The notes under the pieces were generated by a model, which did no database searches, was not told where the DNA came from, and was given only the letters and a program-made list of their open reading frames with translations. The translations under genes were made by a program, and so were the position numbers. A DNA stretch of 64,000 bases from Salinibacter sp. 10B (GTDB lineage Bacteria > Bacteroidota > Rhodothermia > Rhodothermales > Salinibacteraceae), in contig NZ_MQWC01000004.1 of the NCBI RefSeq assembly GCF_002954405.1, forward strand, positions 2,283,909 through 2,347,908. The letters are read 5' to 3'. This document shows positions 61,331-64,000 of this stretch, one piece after another (the stretch's first letter is position 1; each line of letters starts with the position of its first letter).

Positions 61331-64000
61331 ATGACGTCCGTGCGGTATGCTGCTTTCGTTCTCGTCGTGGCGGTGGCCCTCGGCTCGGGGGCACGGCCGC
61401 TCTGGGCGGACACGGCTCCCTACCTCCGCTATGCTACCCACGACGGGCTCCCCAGCAAAGACATCACGGCCCTTGCCCAAACGAGCAATGGGCTCCTCTG
61501 GATCGGTACCCGGAACGGACTGGCAGTCTACGACGGCCACCAGTTCCGCACGATTCCTATGCCGGACTCCGTGCGCCAAAAGCAGGTAATTTCCCTCCAG
61601 CCCATGCCGGACGGATCGGTGTGGGCAGGAATTGGTCACGATGCTGTCCGGGTGGCCCCGCACGGGATCACCCGGGTGCTCCTGCTCGGCCCTCACTTGC
61701 ATAGCGAGATTCTAAAGCGGGACGACGAAATCCTGTTCGTCACGGATCGGTCCGTGTGGAGCCTTCCGTCCTCTCACCGCCGTCCAACTCGTACCCGCTT
61801 CCGGTACGACACCCTGTCGGACGTGACGCTCGTCCGAGGGGCCGACCTAGACTCCCAAGGACGGCTGTGGGTGGTAAACAAAAGACGAGGACCGGGACGC
61901 GTGCGACCGGATGGACGGGTTCAGTTCTCCGAGCCTCCCCTCTCCCTCCCAGATCGTCCTCAGCCTCAAACAGGGTTTTCCGATCTCCACTTTCTCGCGG
62001 ATGGAACCGCGCTGGTCACCGGCGCCCGCCGGCTGTTTCGGTTCGACCCCGAAGCGCATACGCTGACCCCTCTTTCTGATGGACTTCCTCCCCTCGCTGA
62101 GATTAGCCACGACGGCACTGTGGCCCACCTCACCCAGGCCCCGTCCGTTCTTCGGTACGACACACAAGCTCGTCAGATACGGCCTTCCATTGGCCCGGCG
62201 CAGGAGGCGCCCAACGCCGCGACAACTTCACTCCTTCACGACCGGGAAGGCGGCCTTTGGGTGGGGACCCAAAACGGACTCCTGCATTTTATGAATCCAG
62301 CCTCGCGGCACGTGGAAGCCGTCGACGGCGTGTCGTTCCAAACCGGAGCGTCGTTTCGGGCACAAGACTCAACGCTGTGGGTCAGCACGTGGGGAGACGG
62401 CCTTTTCCAGCTCCGCCCTGAGCGCAGGCGCGTGGCCCCTGACGGACGGACCCGGTGGGTTTTCCCTCGCAGCCACGACGGCCAACTGCACGCCCTCGCA
62501 GGTCCGGGCCGCTGGTGGTACCGATGGAATACTTCCAACGGATGGAACCTGATGAGATTTGCAAAGGATGCTGTCCGGGGCTACGTCGACTCCTCCGGTA
62601 CTGGCTACTTTTGGCATAACGACGGCCTGTACCGTCACGTGCCTGCCGGAGACACGACGGAGCGCACCCGCCTCCGTCCCTGGTCCGTCGGCACCTCCCA
62701 GCACCACCTGATGGGCCCCGCTCCGAACGGAGACCTCATTCTATTCGACGAAGGCCACCTCCTTCGCCTGCGACGTCCGGACGGCGCAGTGCTTGACACC
62801 ATTGCCTTCGTTCCTGAACACGTCCAATCGCAGGGGCGTCGCCTCCAAATCGACTCGGCCGGCCGCATCTGGTGTCCCTTCCGCGGCGGCGGCCTGCTCC
62901 GCGTGGACCCGTCCCGCGGAACGACGCAGACGCTTCTGAAGGGAACGATCGTTGAAAAAGTCACCCTGGGGGGCGACAGTCTGGCCATGGTCAATACCAA
63001 GAACGGCCTCTATCTGCTGGATGCCCAAACCGGCTCCCTCCGACGTCACCTCACCGAGGCCGATGGCCTCCTGTCGAACGATGTGAACGGCAGTCTCATG
63101 ATGGAGGACACCCTCTACGTGGGCCATCTGTCGGGCCTCACGCTCCTCCCAACCAGTTCGCTCTTTCGGACGCCCCCAACGCCCCACGCCGTCCTTACGG
63201 GACTGGAAATCAACCTCGACAACCGTCCCTTACCGTCGGACTCCCTTTTCGGACAGGAGGAGCGCGCGGTCGGATTTTCCTACACTGGCGCCAGCCTCCT
63301 CTACCCCGACCGCGTCCACTACGAGGTGCGGCTTTCGCCTCGGGACACAACGTGGAAAACGACTCCGCGACGCTTCGTCCGATATACGAATCTGGAGCCA
63401 GGCACCTATCGGTTCGAGGTGCGTGCACGGCTGGAAAATTACCCGCCCGGCCCGGTGGCAACCTACACGTTTACCATCCCCCCCCATTTCTACGAGACGT
63501 GGTGGTTTCAACTTCTCCTCGTGCTGGGGGTCATCGGGAGCGGCCTCGGCATCTACCGGTGGCGCACCGCTCGCCTTCGGAAGCGACAAGAAGAGTTGGA
63601 GACCGCCGTCGAAGATCGAACCCAAGAACTGGTCGAGGAGAAGAAAAAGACCGAACGGCAGGCCGAGCGCCTCGCGGAGTTGGACGACGCGAAGAATCGC
63701 TTCTTCGCTCACGTCAGCCACGAGTTTCGCACGCCCCTTTCCCTCATCCTCACCCCCCTGGAGGAGCAGCTCCGTCGCAGCGATGGATCGGTCTCGTTCG
63801 GACGTCGACAGGCCCGCCGCATGACGGAAAACGCCCGCCGCCTGCAACGCCTCATCGACCAGCTCCTCGACCTTGCCACCCTGGAAGCCGGTCGCATGGA
63901 GTTGAACCGCCGACCCGGCCGCCTGGCGCGTCTCGTCCGTCGGCGCACCGAAGCCTTCCGCTCAAAAGCCGACCAAAAAGACATCGACCTCCAGGTCGAC
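61331..64000 (+). CDS. Two-component hybrid-type sensor with propeller and histidine kinase domains (3' end outside window)
   Basis: The frame opens at the ATG at 61331 and runs without a stop to the window edge, 890 codons. A signal peptide (MTSVRYAAFVLVVAVALGSG) is followed by propeller repeats of the two-component regulator type (DGLPSKDITALAQTSNGLLW and later similar units), a Y_Y_Y domain near residues 640-715 (FSYTGASLLYPDRVHYEVRL), one transmembrane segment at about 720-740, a coiled coil and a HisKA domain with His797 in HVSHEFRTPLSLI. The ATPase and any receiver and AraC domains lie beyond the window. In Bacteroidota such proteins often sense oligosaccharides; that is inference here. 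Confidence 0.88.
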   Translation, partial: MTSVRYAAFVLVVAVALGSGARPLWADTAPYLRYATHDGLPSKDITALAQTSNGLLWIGTRNGLAVYDGHQFRTIPMPDSVRQKQVISLQPMPDGSVWAGIGHDAVRVAPHGITRVLLLGPHLHSEILKRDDEILFVTDRSVWSLPSSHRRPTRTRFRYDTLSDVTLVRGADLDSQGRLWVVNKRRGPGRVRPDGRVQFSEPPLSLPDRPQPQTGFSDLHFLADGTALVTGARRLFRFDPEAHTLTPLSDGLPPLAEISHDGTVAHLTQAPSVLRYDTQARQIRPSIGPAQEAPNAATTSLLHDREGGLWVGTQNGLLHFMNPASRHVEAVDGVSFQTGASFRAQDSTLWVSTWGDGLFQLRPERRRVAPDGRTRWVFPRSHDGQLHALAGPGRWWYRWNTSNGWNLMRFAKDAVRGYVDSSGTGYFWHNDGLYRHVPAGDTTERTRLRPWSVGTSQHHLMGPAPNGDLILFDEGHLLRLRRPDGAVLDTIAFVPEHVQSQGRRLQIDSAGRIWCPFRGGGLLRVDPSRGTTQTLLKGTIVEKVTLGGDSLAMVNTKNGLYLLDAQTGSLRRHLTEADGLLSNDVNGSLMMEDTLYVGHLSGLTLLPTSSLFRTPPTPHAVLTGLEINLDNRPLPSDSLFGQEERAVGFSYTGASLLYPDRVHYEVRLSPRDTTWKTTPRRFVRYTNLEPGTYRFEVRARLENYPPGPVATYTFTIPPHFYETWWFQLLLVLGVIGSGLGIYRWRTARLRKRQEELETAVEDRTQELVEEKKKTERQAERLAELDDAKNRFFAHVSHEFRTPLSLILTPLEEQLRRSDGSVSFGRRQARRMTENARRLQRLIDQLLDLATLEAGRMELNRRPGRLARLVRRRTEAFRSKADQKDIDLQVD

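Overview
The window is GC-rich, densely coded bacterial chromosome. The gene set points to a Bacteroidota-type, probably halophilic member of Rhodothermota (Salinibacter-like). The reasons are the tricorn-type S41 protease, YaiO and Wzi-family outer-membrane proteins, a Bacteroidota-type alanine dehydrogenase, an amphi-Trp protein, many Asp/Glu-rich proteins, and the near absence of Shine-Dalgarno sequences before start codons. This placement is inference; no rRNA is present. Most genes are ordinary housekeeping, envelope and regulatory genes. I see no prophage, CRISPR array or recognisable defence island.

Layout. 0.4-7.6 kb: a lipoprotein, then a leftward cluster of serine hydrolase, two SDR enzymes, an AraC regulator, a small membrane protein, an alpha/beta hydrolase and TetR. 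8-13.7 kb: HtrA-like protease, LytS/LytTR two-component pair, photolyase, Nudix hydrolase. 13.9-21 kb: HyuB, HAD 5'-nucleotidase, Wzi-family protein, ProB, amphi-Trp protein. 21.2-25 kb: a translationally coupled pair, an LTA-synthase-type membrane sulfatase with C-terminal TPRs and a YaiO beta-barrel protein with paralogous TPRs. 25.9-33 kb: P4-type acid phosphatase lipoprotein, tricorn-like protease, thymidine kinase, GAF-PAS-GGDEF protein. 33.3-43.7 kb: an FNT channel fused to a thioredoxin domain, GH13 amylase, NSS transporter, alanine dehydrogenase, ABC ATPase, DUF1080 and SDR. 43.8-52.9 kb: DUF5519, glucan phosphorylase, PlsC, tRNA-Gln, P1B-type ATPase, TesB, and a membrane/sensor gene split by an in-frame amber codon. 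52.9-59.3 kb: a complete leftward phosphate regulon (phoB-pstSCAB-phoU) with a small secreted protein upstream. 59.8-64 kb: MATE transporter and a large hybrid sensor kinase that runs off the window.

Many non-coding intervals are occupied by structured repeats. Two copies of a ~160-bp MITE-like element lie 37 kb apart. A second family, built on the palindrome TCCAACGRCGCTAC, occurs at four loci, one with ~60-bp tandem units. There are also hairpins built from a CGTATTGCGTATT motif and an inverted repeat between pstC and pstA. These repeats, the sulfatase-TPR/YaiO pair, the FNT-thioredoxin fusion and the amber-split gene are the items most worth a second look.
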